Shown: positions 1 to 9,754 of the stretch, piece after piece
How positions within the stretch are numbered: position 1 is the first letter of the stretch
Layout of the letters: each line of letters starts with the position of its first letter
NCBI GenBank assembly: GCA_006176705.1
Contig: QRFJ01005920.1
Coordinates: forward strand, 124,001 to 188,000
Direction of reading: 5' to 3'
DNA: 64,000 nucleotides
Source: Cocos nucifera
Taxonomy: Eukaryota; Streptophyta; Magnoliopsida; Arecales; Arecaceae
The notes under the pieces: generated by a model
What the model was told of the DNA's origin: nothing
Databases searched by the model: none
Seen by the model: only the letters and a program-made list of their open reading frames with translations
Made by a program: the position numbers and the translations under genes

Positions 1-449
1 AAAAGAAGAGTTTTGCCATCAACCATCAAAGAAGGATCAGCACATTACTAGCATACTGTGCTGATTTTCAGTCACTGGACTTCAGATCAATGATCAAGAC
101 TTCATGTGGATTTTTTGTAGAGGCTGGATGCATATGCAGCTCAAAGTGATGACCTCAGCCTCAGATCAGCAAGTGGAGTTTCTGACTTGCAAAAAGGTAA
201 AAGGGATTTGATCTCTTTCTCCCACAAGATAAGATCTAGTCTTGGTTTGATGTTGGTATGATCAACATCATTATCTTTAGTTAATATTTAATTTTAGATT
301 TATTTGCATGCATAAATCATGTTATTAAATCCTAGATCTAAGATTTATTTATATATTTTAATAAATTAATATGATTAATTTATTGCTCTCACTAATCTAT
401 TTTGAAAAAGTTTCAAAATTCCTACATGAAATCCTAGATTTTTCCTTCA
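1..449 (+). repeat. 3' part of a copia LTR of the A type
   Basis: This is the right-hand end of a long terminal repeat whose body lies left of the window. Positions 30-80 match, in reverse complement, the sequence at 63465-63510 inside the right LTR of element A (shared motif GGATCAGCAC...GCATACT). The LTR ends in TTCCTTCA at 449, the same terminus as in A, B and D. No primer-binding site follows, so it is a 3' LTR or a solo LTR in plus orientation. It cuts into the antisense ORF of element H. The target duplication cannot be checked because the left end is missing. Confidence 0.75.
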
Positions 450-1850
450 CAAGGCACCTCGAGCAACTTGTGTAAAGGCTAGAGGCCAACTTGTGGAGAT
501 GATTCTAGCTGGCACAAGTATCATAGATCTTGTCGAATTAAGGAAGAGGAAGTCAAGGAAGGAGTGGTCTTTGTAGCAACCGGGACTGTGGGAAAGGTCA
601 TAGGTTCTCCCCCGCATGATGTCAAGGCATCGTCTTACCATCCACTAGCTGGGCTTTCCTCACCCACTCCTTTCGAGTGAGCTCCTCATCTTTTCACCCC
701 TAGATGGACAATCCAGGAGGACAAGACTATAATCTTCGATCAGATGTGGGCCTGGGATATGACCAAGGGGATGGAACCTCCTAGAGATGAAGAATTTCTC
801 TTGGACATGACCACTACGGAGGCACTCTCGATCTCATATCATTGTGCCTTGATGGTAAGCCTTTTCCTTCTCGCTCGATGCTTGCTCGTGTGCCCTATGT
901 TGACTAATTGGCTAACTTTTAGGTGAGCTTCAGCAATTGGGCCTTGGAGGTTAGGCTATTAGCATTATGTGATCGTCGAAGCATAGTAAGGAAAAGGGCA
1001 TCCAATGTTGAGCACTGAAAAAGAATTACTGAGCATGGTTGAGCCTTAGCAGAGCTTGAGCACAGCACCATCGAAAGAGCCCAAGAGAACCTCCAGAGAT
1101 AGCTTGATAGCTCTTTTATCATAAATGAAAAATTGAAGAGCATACTAGAAGCTTCTTAGTAGAAAATCACTGAACTAAAGAAGAGGGGTCTTAATTCATC
1201 TAGAGTCTCTCATCCTGCTTCCTATGAATGAGGAACTTAGTTTGGCATAGATGAGCTTAGTGAGGAAGGTGATTGCCTTTGCAAAACTCAATAGGCCATC
1301 TAAGGAGAGGTTGATCTTCAGCATGAGATTGCCAGTCTTAAAGAGGTGCTTCAGATGGCAAGTGATGAAGCTTCTACCGTTTGAGCCAATAGAATCTGCA
1401 CCCCTCACCAAGTTGCAAAGATTAAGGTGGAGTAGAACAAGGTTAAGAGGGAGTTCAACCATCTAGAAATAAAGGTGGCTGGCCTTCTGGAGAACTCTCA
1501 AATTTGAGCCAAGTAGGTGGGCTCTAGAGATGAAGCTTGTTGCTAAGCTAGTGCTAACCTCATTGTCATCGAGAGGGCGCCTCTGAGACTAGGGACCAAG
1601 GCTGCCGCAGTCTCTAGAGATGTCACAACAAACATGTTCCTCAAATAGGAAGAGATAGATAAATCGATTGGTTCCTTCAAGCAGGGCTTTGAAAGCTGCC
1701 AAATGATCCTCCATGGTTGCCTCTCAGAAATGGAGTTTGCACTGGATTCTCTCATCCTTCAACTAGCTTCTCCTGGAGAAGCGGTGAAGATTCAGGAGGG
1801 TAGGAAAAAGAAGATTCAAGACCTAATCCCCTCTCATGTGCCTTGATCAA
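450..1850 (+). pseudogene. Decayed coiled-coil ORF of the putative gypsy-type transposon family (antisense ORF of H)
   Basis: Plus-strand reading gives segments such as RGQLVEMILAGTSIIDLVEL (about 500-560) and a coiled-coil stretch with LQHEIASLKEVLQMASDEAS (about 1312-1371), then more Glu/Lys/Leu-rich sequence to a stop near 1846. Several stops and frame changes break it. A likely intron runs from a GTAAGC donor near 855 to a TTTTAG acceptor near 922. The layout resembles the ORF at 41588-43747, which has the N-terminal domain of this plant family (PF04195-like); here that part lies left of the LTR break at 449. In Tat elements such ORFs lie antisense behind pol. Their function is unknown. 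Confidence 0.5.
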
Positions 1851-2159
1851 AAATATTTTTTGAATTTAAAGAGACTTTTCTTTCACTTCTTTCTTGCGTT
1901 TCTTTACCTAACCTTCCATTCTGACCCTTCAGTAGCATAGGACATGTGACTCTTTAGTACCTACCTTGTGTTAGTTTGGAATTTCTGTCAAGATAGTCTG
2001 TCCCCAATCATGCGAGATGTTGTGCCTTGTAGTAACTTAAGGCATTAATCTCACCTCCTATGAATTCAGAGCTAGCATCATCTGGCAATCCTAGGGAGCA
2101 TTTATTATTTCAATGCTATAGTCCTCAAAATGGTACTTCGTTAAAAGGGGTGCCTGAAG
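1851..2159 (+). other. Flank between the antisense ORF and element C
   Basis: Holds T-rich sequence after the ORF stop and an unremarkable stretch up to the C insertion. It continues at 5773 once C is removed. I see no gene or repeat. Confidence 0.5.
2155..2159. repeat. Target site duplication TGAAG, left copy, of element C
   Basis: TGAAG directly precedes the C LTR start at 2160 and recurs exactly at 5768-5772. The pair fixes both ends of element C. Confidence 0.85.
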
Positions 2160-3229
2160 TGTTAGGATTTGACGTACAGCAGAGGAGAACCAGTATCAGC
2201 ATAGCAGTCAAATTCGATCCACAGCAGAGGAGAATCAGTATCAGCATAGTAGTTGAATTAAACCTACAGCAGAGGAGAACCAGTATTAGCATAGTAGTTG
2301 GGCTGGCTTCGATATGGGTCAAGCCAGCTTGGGCTAAGATTGAGCCGGCTCGGGTTGCAGTCGAGCTGGCTCTCTTAGGCAAATAAAAAGCAAATGTTTG
2401 AGTGAGATACAATCGAGCTAGCTTGACTTCTGATAGAGCCAACTCGATGGAAGTGAATAGAATAGGATGAGATTTTCTGTTTGATCTTGGATTGTGATTA
2501 ATCCAAAGGATATATGAGAATTGCACGTGGATCAGTGTACTCAAGGGGTCCAGGGCTTATTTGCACGATCTAATAGCCATGGAGGGCTGTGGTCATGATC
2601 TAAAGTTTGGAAGATATTTTAGACTTCATCAAAACTCTATTAGACTCATATTAGGAGACAAAGCCCTGTTAGGACTCTTATAAACTACTCAGAAGAGAAT
2701 TCCCAGCCTATTTAAAGGCTATGATGCTGTGGATAGGTGTGTGGCACACAGAGGCATGCAGAGAGGCTCAGGCAGCTATTGAGAGAAGTTCAGCAAAGCA
2801 TCGAGTACATGCAGCCTACGAAAGAGAGACATCAGATAGAGCTGTGAGTTCCTAAAGGCTATGGGAGTGATCGTGAGCATAGGAACAGAGGCTAAGATGC
2901 TTGCAGGTAGCAACGGATGCATAGCATTCGATGTGGAGGCTGTGAGGATAGAGCATCTTGTAGCTACTGAGGGTGTTCTTGGAGATTTTGAGAGAGCTTT
3001 TATGAGGGTAGTTTCTTATTAAGAGGATTGTACAGTGAGTTGAGAGTGGATAATCTTCTCTTGTATCTATTTCTTTTTCATAGTAAAGTTTGCATGCCCT
3101 ATGGAGGTGAGCCTTCAAGCTGATCCACATGCTTGATTATTTTTATTTTATTTTTTTCTTTCTTTCTATCATAATATTCTGGTATGAGATTCCAACAAAT
3201 TGGTATCAAAGCAAGTTGATACCACAATA
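2160..3229 (+). repeat. 5' LTR of element C
   Basis: Begins TGTTAGGATTT and ends GATACCACAATA just before the primer-binding site. A TATA-like TATTTAAAG lies at 2709-2717. A GAGCCGGCTC-type palindromic cluster lies near 2300-2380. The last 30 bases contain TTGGTATCAAAGC (3200-3212), a copy of the PBS that follows the LTR. The end is set by comparison with the 3' LTR and its TSD. Confidence 0.8.
2176..2310 (+). repeat. 45-bp tandem repeat, three units, in the C 5' LTR
   Basis: Units start at 2176, 2221 and 2266, each with ACAGCAGAGGAGAA followed by CAGTAT and AGCATAG. The spacing is exactly 45 bp. The 3' LTR has a single unit near 4806-4840. An open frame crosses the units, but it is a by-product of the 45-bp period. 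Confidence 0.9.
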
Positions 3230-3256
3230 AATTGGTATCAAAGCTAGGCGATACCG
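3230..3256 (+). other. Primer-binding site of element C
   Basis: AATTGGTATCAAAGCTAGG follows the LTR and matches the TGGTATCAGAGC core used by plant copia elements for the initiator-Met tRNA 3' end, with one G to A change. A near copy lies 30 bases upstream inside the LTR. Confidence 0.75.
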
Positions 3257-3295
3257 TAGCATAGATTGTAACAGTGGTGATAAAGATTGAAGAAT

Positions 3296-4600
3296 ATGGA
3301 GAAAACAAGTGCAATCAAGGTGGAGATCAATAGATTTGATGGGAAGGATAATTTTTTCTTATGGCAAGCAAAGATAAAGAATGTTCTCATCCAACATGGG
3401 TTGATCAATGCTCTCTTGTATGAGATGCCAGCCACCATGAAGGTGAAGGATTGGAAGCGGATCCAGATGCAGGTGGTGAGCATGATCCATTTATACCTAG
3501 TGGATGATGTTGTGATCCATTTACTTCGCAAGACTTTTCCAACGACACTATGGTCGAAGCTCAAGGAGTTGTATATAGCAAAGTCGCTTACCAATCTGCT
3601 ATTTCTTTGGAGGTAGTTCTACTAGCTATGGATGGACGAAGGTCAGAGCGTGCAGGAGTATCTATCCAACTTCTAAAAGATCCTAACCAACCTTCTTAGC
3701 ATTAGCAAAAAAGTTGAGGAGAAGATCAGGGTATTAGTCTTCTTATCATCGCTTCCATTCTCTTTTGAGTCTTTGGTGATTGCTTTTCTTATAGGTAAGA
3801 GCACCATTAAGTTAGAAGAAATAACATCTACATTACTCCAAAATGAAGTTCTCAAGAGAGAGAACTGAGCCTCGAGTTCAGATGACAACTCAGCCCTAAT
3901 GATGATTAAAGATGATGGTGGCAGAAGAGGAGCGATAGAAGATCACGAGGTGGGCAGTCCAAGTCCAAGATGAGAGACCAGAGCAAGATCAGGTGCTACC
4001 AGTGCAATGAGTTGGGACATCGAGTCAAGAATTGCCCACAACTCAAAGATCGGATACATGCTACTGTGGCGGTAGCTAATAGTGACACAAAAGACAATGG
4101 TGATGTTCTTCTGATTATTGATGAGATATCTACTTCTTCCTCCTAGTTGATTATAGATTCTGCTTGTTTCCATCATGTATGTTATAGAGAGAAGATGTTT
4201 GACCCCCTGAAGAATAGTGAAGGTATTATGTTCCTGCCAGATGGATTGAGCTATGAGATTAAGGATAGCGAGATGGTCAGCATGAAGCTTTATGATAGAA
4301 CAATGAAGAAGTTGGATGAAATTCGATACATATCCAACATTAAGAAAAATCTAATCTCACTGAGCATACTGAATTCGATCGGCTTCAAATGAAAAGTTGA
4401 TGGAGGAATCTTGAAGGTCATGCACGATAGTAGGATGGTAATTAGAGGAAGAAAGTATAGACAACATTATCTCATGGTCGGGCCCAGTGCGAGGTAGAGC
4501 TCCAAGTGGAGATCGATCGAGCATGAGATAAGAGACTCGGGAGGACGACATGCGACATCGCAAGGTGAAGTTTCTATTACCACAGGAGGCTATCCCGAGT
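3296..4600 (+). pseudogene. Truncated copia gag-protease of element C
   Basis: From the ATG at 3296 the product starts MEKTSAIKVEINRFDGKDNF, a typical copia gag N-terminus (capsid-like, packages element RNA). It is open to about 3616, then broken by stops but readable through 3660-3870 (EKIRVLVFLSSLPFSFESL). An intact CCHC knuckle, CYQCNELGHRVKNC, lies at 3994-4035. Protease follows near 4147 as LIIDSACFHH, where the catalytic Asp-Ser/Thr-Gly motif reads DSA, probably inactive. The pre-integrase start (ISLSILNSIGFK, about 4357-4390) is the last pol sequence. Everything from integrase to RNase H is deleted. Confidence 0.8.
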
Positions 4601-4749
4601 AGGTCTCAGGTCAGAAGGATCATAGCCACTGATGGAGGTGGGATCGAATAGCCTGGCTCGACTCCCATGTTTCCCATCCATGATACAGTAGGCGATTGCC
4701 CTAGGGCATGGAGGCGAGAGGATCCAAAATCTCTTAAAGTTAGGTCGAG

Positions 4750-4775
4750 GTCGAATGTTGAGTTGAGGTTGAGAT
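4750..4775 (+). other. Polypurine tract of element C (degenerate)
   Basis: A G/A/T-rich run ending GAGGTTGAGAT directly precedes the 3' LTR at 4776. It fits the plus-strand primer of copia elements with a few T substitutions. Confidence 0.55.
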
Positions 4776-5767
4776 TATTAGAATTTAATGCCTCAAATTC
4801 GACTCATAGCAGAGAAGAACCAGTATCAGCACAACTATTAGGCTGGCTCAGATATGGGTTCAGCTAGCTTGGGCTGAGATTGAGCTGGCTTAGACTGCAA
4901 TCGAGTTGGCCCTCTCAGACAGATAGAAAGTAGGTGTTCGAGCGAGATGCAGTCGAGCCAGCTCAACTTTTGATAGAGCCAACTTGATGAAAGCAAATAG
5001 AATAGGACAAGATTTTCTATTTGGTCTTGAATTGTAATTAATCCGAGGGGTCTATGAAAGTTACACATGGACCAGATGTATTCATGAGATCTAGGGCTTA
5101 TTTATGTGATCCAGCAGCCATGGAGGGCTATGGTCATGCTCTGAAGGTTGGGAGATATTCCAGACTTCATCAAAATTCTATTAGACTCGTATTAGGAGAT
5201 AGAGCCCTATTAGAGCTCCTGTGAACCACTAAAAAGAGGATTTTCAGTCTATTTAAAGGTTGTGATGTTGTGGAGAGGTGTGTGGCATGCAGAGGCATGC
5301 AGAGAGGCTTAGGTAGCCATTGAGAGGAGTTCGACAGAGTGTTGAGTACGTACAACCTATGAAAGAGAGGCATCAGATAGAGCCATGAGTTCCTAACAGC
5401 CATGGGAGTGGCTGTAAGCATAAGAACAGAGGCTGGGGTGCTTGCAGGTAGCAATAGATGCATAGCATCTAGCGCAGAGGCCATGAGGGCAGAGCATCTT
5501 ATAGCTACTGAGGGTCTCTTTAGGGATTTTGAGAGAGCTTTGGTGAGGATAGCTTTTTGTTGAGAAGATTGTACAGCGAGTTGAGAGTGGGTAATCTCCT
5601 CTTGTATCTATATCTTTTTCATAGTGAAGTTTGCATGTCCCATGGAAGGAGCCTTCAGACTGATCCACATACTTGATTGTTCTTGCTTTATTTCTTTTCT
5701 TCCTGCCATAATATTCTAGTATGAGATATCTAACAAATTGGTATTAGAGTGAGTTGATACCATAATA
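4776..5767 (+). repeat. 3' LTR of element C
   Basis: Begins TATTAGAATTT (TG changed to TA) and matches 2160-3229 throughout. It has one 45-bp unit in place of three. It ends TTGATACCATAATA at 5767, directly before TGAAG. It includes TTGGTATTAGAG at 5738-5749, a PBS-like sequence inside the LTR. Confidence 0.8.
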
Positions 5768-5772
5768 TGAAG
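5768..5772. repeat. Target site duplication TGAAG, right copy, of element C
   Basis: Exact match to 2155-2159. Host sequence resumes at 5773. Confidence 0.85.
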
Positions 5773-6640
5773 TGCCTTGCTCTGGAAGGCATGATCTCTA
5801 GAATCGTTGGGGTTGTGACACCTGGTAAACAACCTAGGAGGTAAAGGGCACTTCTCTATTCAGGTTCTTTATAAATGGGAGGAAGAGGCCATCGCTTGTA
5901 GTCTAGCCCACTCCCTCTAGTTTTCTTGCATGTGAAGGTGCTAGAGAAAATGGTGTTATTATTACAGTCTTCCATTGGAGGCAAGATGGTCGCTAGCATC
6001 TACTGCACTATGAAGGGGTTCTCCCCTATCCTTCAGCTGGCTATGAGGTGCCCGAAAAAGGTGCACCTGAGGCACTTCACCTTGGCATGGGAGGTAGAGG
6101 AATCACCACCACTCTAGCTGAGAAACTGAGGCCGCCATTGAGCTAAGGGAACTGCTGTGGATTGAACAACATCCTTGTGGGGCCTGTTGTTGAAGTTCCA
6201 TCTCATGGCACTGGCTCCATTAGGAATGTAGTAGCCTTCTTGGTTGAACTACATCAACTTTTGATCCATGCTTGGAGCAAGAGATTGCTTATGGGGCCTT
6301 CTCAATATCGAGCTTCTTAGAAAGGCCTTCTTGGATCTTTCTAAGTGAAAATTTTTATCCCCAGGCAGCTTCTCTAGTCCTCTCGAAAGAATATTTGGGA
6401 GATGGATGGTCCCGATGGTAAGCCAGCCCAAGGGAATCATGCCATCCTTGATACTTTTTGGTGGAGGGCGGATGCCTTTCTCTATTCCTTGGCGTCTTCT
6501 TCTTATACTTAGAGGTCTTCATATGTATTATAGCTTGGCCATCGAGCCAAGACTTTTGTACTTGGAAATCATCAATAAAGAAGACTTCTTTTTGAATCTT
6601 CCTTTGTGTATGATGCAATGTCTTATGTGAATGTGCTGAA
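5773..6640 (-). pseudogene. Unassigned minus-strand ORF remnant with a zinc knuckle
   Basis: Minus-strand reading from 6640 gives open segments broken by frameshifts. One near 6250-6640 is rich in Lys/Arg/His (QKEVFFIDDFQVQKSW). Another, near 6100-6250, reads YYIPNGASAMRWNFNNRPH. At about 6040-6085 follows KCLRCTFFGHLIAS then a stop, a CX2CX4HX4C knuckle whose last Cys codon has become TGA. Such knuckles occur in retrotransposon gag and LINE ORF1 proteins. Its place downstream of H pol is odd for a gag, so it may be a separate LINE-like fragment. I do not recognise the family. Confidence 0.4.
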
Positions 6641-6902
6641 ATTTGGGTTTTGCCTCTCCACAATCCCAACCTTGTTACTTTGGTAATGGTCTTATAAGGT
6701 CTTGCACCCCGGTGTCAGTGGGAGGCTACAAAGGTGCTACCCTATCCCCCCAAAGTATGTGGACACAAAGTAGGGGGCCTCTCCAAAGCTCAATTTTTCA
6801 AAGCTTGATAGTTCTTGAGCTAAAACTTAATCTTGCTTCAGGCCTTGATGGATACTCATTCCAGAGTCAAAGCATGTCAAGGCCTTCAAGATATGAAGAA
6901 GA
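6641..6902. other. Stretch without a recognised feature
   Basis: Moderately GC-rich sequence between the zinc-knuckle remnant and the tandem repeat. No domain or repeat was recognised on either strand. Confidence 0.4.
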
Positions 6903-7570
6903 TGGCATGGTGATCTAGGCTAGGGCATGGTAACCCTCCCATGTCTTTCTCGAAAGGCATCATGGCTTGGCCTAGAGTATGGTAACTCATCCAGAACTTT
7001 CTCAGGATTTTTTGCCTACATGTGCATACTCTCCCTCTGACGCTCAGAGCCTTCCATCTATGGGGGCGTACTAGTTAGTCGAGGCTTTATGGGCATGGCA
7101 ATCTAGTCTGGGGTGTAGGAAATTCTCCCTGGGCTTTCTCAGTAAGCATGACAATCTAGCCTAGGGTATGGTAATTCATCCAGGACTTTCTCGAAGTTTT
7201 CTGCCTATGTGGGCATACTCTCCCACCAATGCTTAGAGCCTCTACATACGGGGGCATACTGGTCAGCCAAGGCTTTGTGAACATGGCGACCTGGCTGGGG
7301 CATAGGGAGCTCTCCCAAGGCTTTATCGGCAGGCATGATGGCTTGGCTTGGGGCATAATAACTCACTTAGGACTTTCTTGGGGTTTTCCATCTATGTGGG
7401 CATACTCTCCCCTCGAGGCTTGGAGCCTTTCACCTATGGGGGCATGCCGGTTAGCCAAGGCTTTATGGGCATGGCGACCTAGCCTAGGCCATAGGAAGCT
7501 CTCCCAGGACTTTCTCCATGGGTGTTGCAGCTTGGCCTAGGATGTGGTAGCTCATCTAGAACTTTTTTGA
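6903..7570. repeat. 188-bp tandem repeat, about 3.5 units
   Basis: Units begin at 6903, 7091, 7279 and 7467 (GGGCATGGC-like start), so the first three are each 188 bp and the last is partial. Each holds a shared block GGGCATACTCTCCC and, in its first part, two related half-units of about 55 bp built on CATGG...TAG...GGACTTTCTC. The array is more GC-rich than its surroundings. It lies just downstream of H pol in element orientation, where Tat elements commonly carry tandem repeats. Confidence 0.9.
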
Positions 7571-7710
7571 TACAATCCTTTAGCCTCCTTTGGGTGGAAA
7601 CTGACTTGTTGCATGCTCCATCCCTCTGGTGTAGCTAGGCCCAAGGCTTTATGTCTCTAAACTGCATTACTCAATAACATTTTTTTGTACAAAGAAAGAT
7701 TAGAGTTTTA
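7571..7710 (-). other. 3' untranslated stretch behind H pol
   Basis: Lies between the integrase C-terminus and the tandem repeat. No ORF or motif seen. Confidence 0.4.
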
Positions 7711-9022
7711 TTATAGGATTAGCTTTGTATGATACATCTCACTAATAGTAAGGTCAAAGATTAGTAGAATTTCATGTGTGAGGAAGGGGCATCCCATCCA
7801 GCCACTCTCCAGATGATAGGTTCCAAAGTGCACTACTTTGGCGAATGTGGTAAGATCCTTTCTAGTTGAAGTGAAAGCTTTTCCTTTTTTGATCGACTGA
7901 CTGACTTCAACCTGGACAAGATCAAAATTCTGTACATCCCCTATTAAGCGAATGGCCAAGGAGAGCTAATCAGAGGGAGTGAAGCTATCAGTAGGCACTG
8001 AACATTGGAGTATCGTTGGCACAAATTGTAATGCGTTCATGACCCTGATTGTGTCCTTTTGGATTCTTGGCCAGTAGTATCCTTGCCATAGGACTTTGTG
8101 CGCTAAAGCCTTGCCCTCCAAGTGGTTGCCTTAGATTCCTTCATGGAATTCACATAAGGCATATTTTGCCTTGGAAGGTCAGGAAGAGGCATGGAGAAGC
8201 ATCGCTCGTAGAGCTTGTCCTCGAGCATCATGTACCGCACAAACTAGGATTTAACTCTTTGAGCTTTGGCCTAATCTTTTGCTAGCAACCCTCCCTGTAG
8301 GTAGCTGATCAATGAGTCCATCCAGCTTAGTTCATGGTCCACCTACATCACTTAGATTGGCTCTTCCTCAATGCTGGGCTTATCGAGGGTCTCGACACAG
8401 CCAGCCTTTGAACATCAGTGTATTCTAAGTTCACTAGTTCCGATAGGAAATCTATTTAGAATTCTCCGACCTGGGTATCTACAAAATCTCAAACTTATTG
8501 AAAGAAGGGATTATTTATTGTATCTTTTGCAGATACTTTCTCATGAAAGGTGCATTTGCCTCATATTCCTCTTGAACTTGGCCAACCATCAGTTGTGAGT
8601 CACCAAGGACCTAAAGGTATTAAATCTGAGCTCTGGTTGAACCTCAGCCTAGTCAAATGTGCTTCATACTCTGCTTCATTATTTGAAGTGTCTTGAAATT
8701 GAAATGGAGGGTGTGCTTGGCCACAATGCCATTGGAACTGGTAAGGATCAGCCCAGCCCTAGCACCTCCAACGTTGGACAATTTGTCAACATGTAGTGTC
8801 CAGGGGCTCACTGGTGAAGAGTCAGAAAATTTTGGTGTAACCTCGATCTCATCTAAGAGTGTAGACTCTATAAGAAAATCCACCAGTGCCTGGGCCCTAA
8901 TGGATGGTCAGGGTCGCTGGTGAATATCGAACTCCTCAAGCTCTATAGCCCACTTGGTCAATCTTCCCAAGGCATCAAGCCTCTATAAGACCTACCTTAG
9001 GGGTTGATCGATTAGCATATTG
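7711..9022 (-). pseudogene. Tat-like gypsy pol remnant: RNase H and integrase with the core deleted
   Basis: In minus-strand order from 9022: MLIDQPLR (end of RT/start of RNase H); IELEEFDI; RNase H with LHVDKLSNVGGARAGLILTS (catalytic Asp near 8786) and LGDSQLMVGQV; IPRSEN; a linker with SWMDSLISYLQGGLL (about 8290-8330); then the integrase zinc finger with YALCEFHEGI and NHLEGKALAHKVLWQGYYWP (8060-8165). After KD the catalytic integrase core is missing. Sequence resumes at about 7950 in the C-terminal part (EVSQSIKKGK, FGTYHLES). In-frame stops and frameshifts are frequent, so the gene is dead. CACTA cuts it at 9022. Confidence 0.85.
9020..9022. repeat. TTG, probable left 3-bp target duplication of CACTA
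   Basis: CACTA elements make 3-bp duplications. TTG precedes the terminus CACTACAAGAA at 9023 and also occurs at 39760-39762 beside the presumed right end. Confidence 0.5.
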
Positions 9023-9712
9023 CACTACAAGAATTCAGATTATTAGTGATAGCTAACTGCCATCGCTAATAGTCATTCTGCCATCACTAATAGCCCCACC
9101 ATCGCTAATCCTGTCGTAAAAGCCAATCTAAAAAATCCTTGTTGCTAAATATCATAAAAAATTCTTATTGCAAATATCATTATTAGCGATGGAAAATCTA
9201 TCCATTGCTAATAAAGCTATTAGCAATGGCTTTAGTGATGAAATTATTCCATTACTAATTATTTTTTAATTTTTAAATTAATTTTTTTTAAAAATATTAG
9301 CGATGGTATTTTCATGGCTAATGCTGTTGCTAATAATTATTAACAATCACAAATGCCATTGCTAATGCTGTCTCAATTTTTTTTAATTTTTAAATAAAAT
9401 AAAAAAATATATTTTAAGAAATATTAGTGATGATAAGTAATTGTCAATAATTTTAGCGATGGTGAATACCATCTCTAATATCGAAGCTAATAGTTAATTT
9501 TATTTTTTTTAAAAAATTAATAATAATATTTTTTAAAATATGTTTTAATTAATCAGAATAAATTATGGCTCCTAATACCTATTATAATTAAAATCCAAAG
9601 ATAATGTGATAATCAAAAATTAAAAATTAATTATATTATATTAAAAATATAGATTATATAATTTTTTTTATAAGTAGTATCAAAAAAATGCAATACAATA
9701 AAAAAATCAAGT
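9023..9712. repeat. CACTA left terminus and subterminal repeats
   Basis: After the 11-base terminus, CCATCGCTAATA or its reverse complement (TATTAGCGATGG), with one or two changes, occurs about a dozen times between 9050 and 9490, in both orientations. In En/Spm such subterminal motifs bind the small transposase protein. The rest to 9712 is AT-rich and without motifs. Confidence 0.8.
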
Positions 9713-9754
9713 CTAATCATCATCATCGTCCGCCTCCTCCTCCTCCTACTTCTT

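Larger units (their letters stand above)
2160..5767 (+). mobile_element. Element C: deleted Ty1/copia element with complete LTRs
   Basis: Two direct LTRs (2160-3229 and 4776-5767) flank a 1.5-kb internal region with a gag start, a CCHC zinc knuckle and a protease start. Integrase, reverse transcriptase and RNase H are absent: the sequence jumps from the pre-integrase region (about 4480) to 3' non-coding sequence. An exact 5-bp duplication TGAAG flanks it. At about 3.6 kb it could only move with proteins supplied by another copy. The LTRs differ by many substitutions and in repeat number (three versus one 45-bp unit), which suggests an old insertion. Confidence 0.85.
450..9022 (-). mobile_element. 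Element H: degenerate Tat-like Ty3/gypsy element, 3' half
   Basis: A minus-strand gypsy element can be traced from an RNase H segment at 9022 through the integrase C-terminus at 7711, a tandem-repeat 3' region (6903-7570), and an ORF on the opposite strand (450-1850). RNase H and integrase remnants, repeats behind pol and an extra antisense ORF are known features of the Tat lineage. C (2160-5767) interrupts it and CACTA ends it at 9022. Its 3' LTR is not seen, having been cut by the LTR at 1-449. That 450-1850 and 7711-9022 belong to one element is inferred from orientation and from the clean C insertion between them; 5773-6640 may be foreign. Confidence 0.55.

Noticed and set aside
2060..2386. 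108-codon ORF with a repeated peptide
   Set aside because: Made by the 45-bp repeat in the C LTR; the other LTR copy does not keep it.
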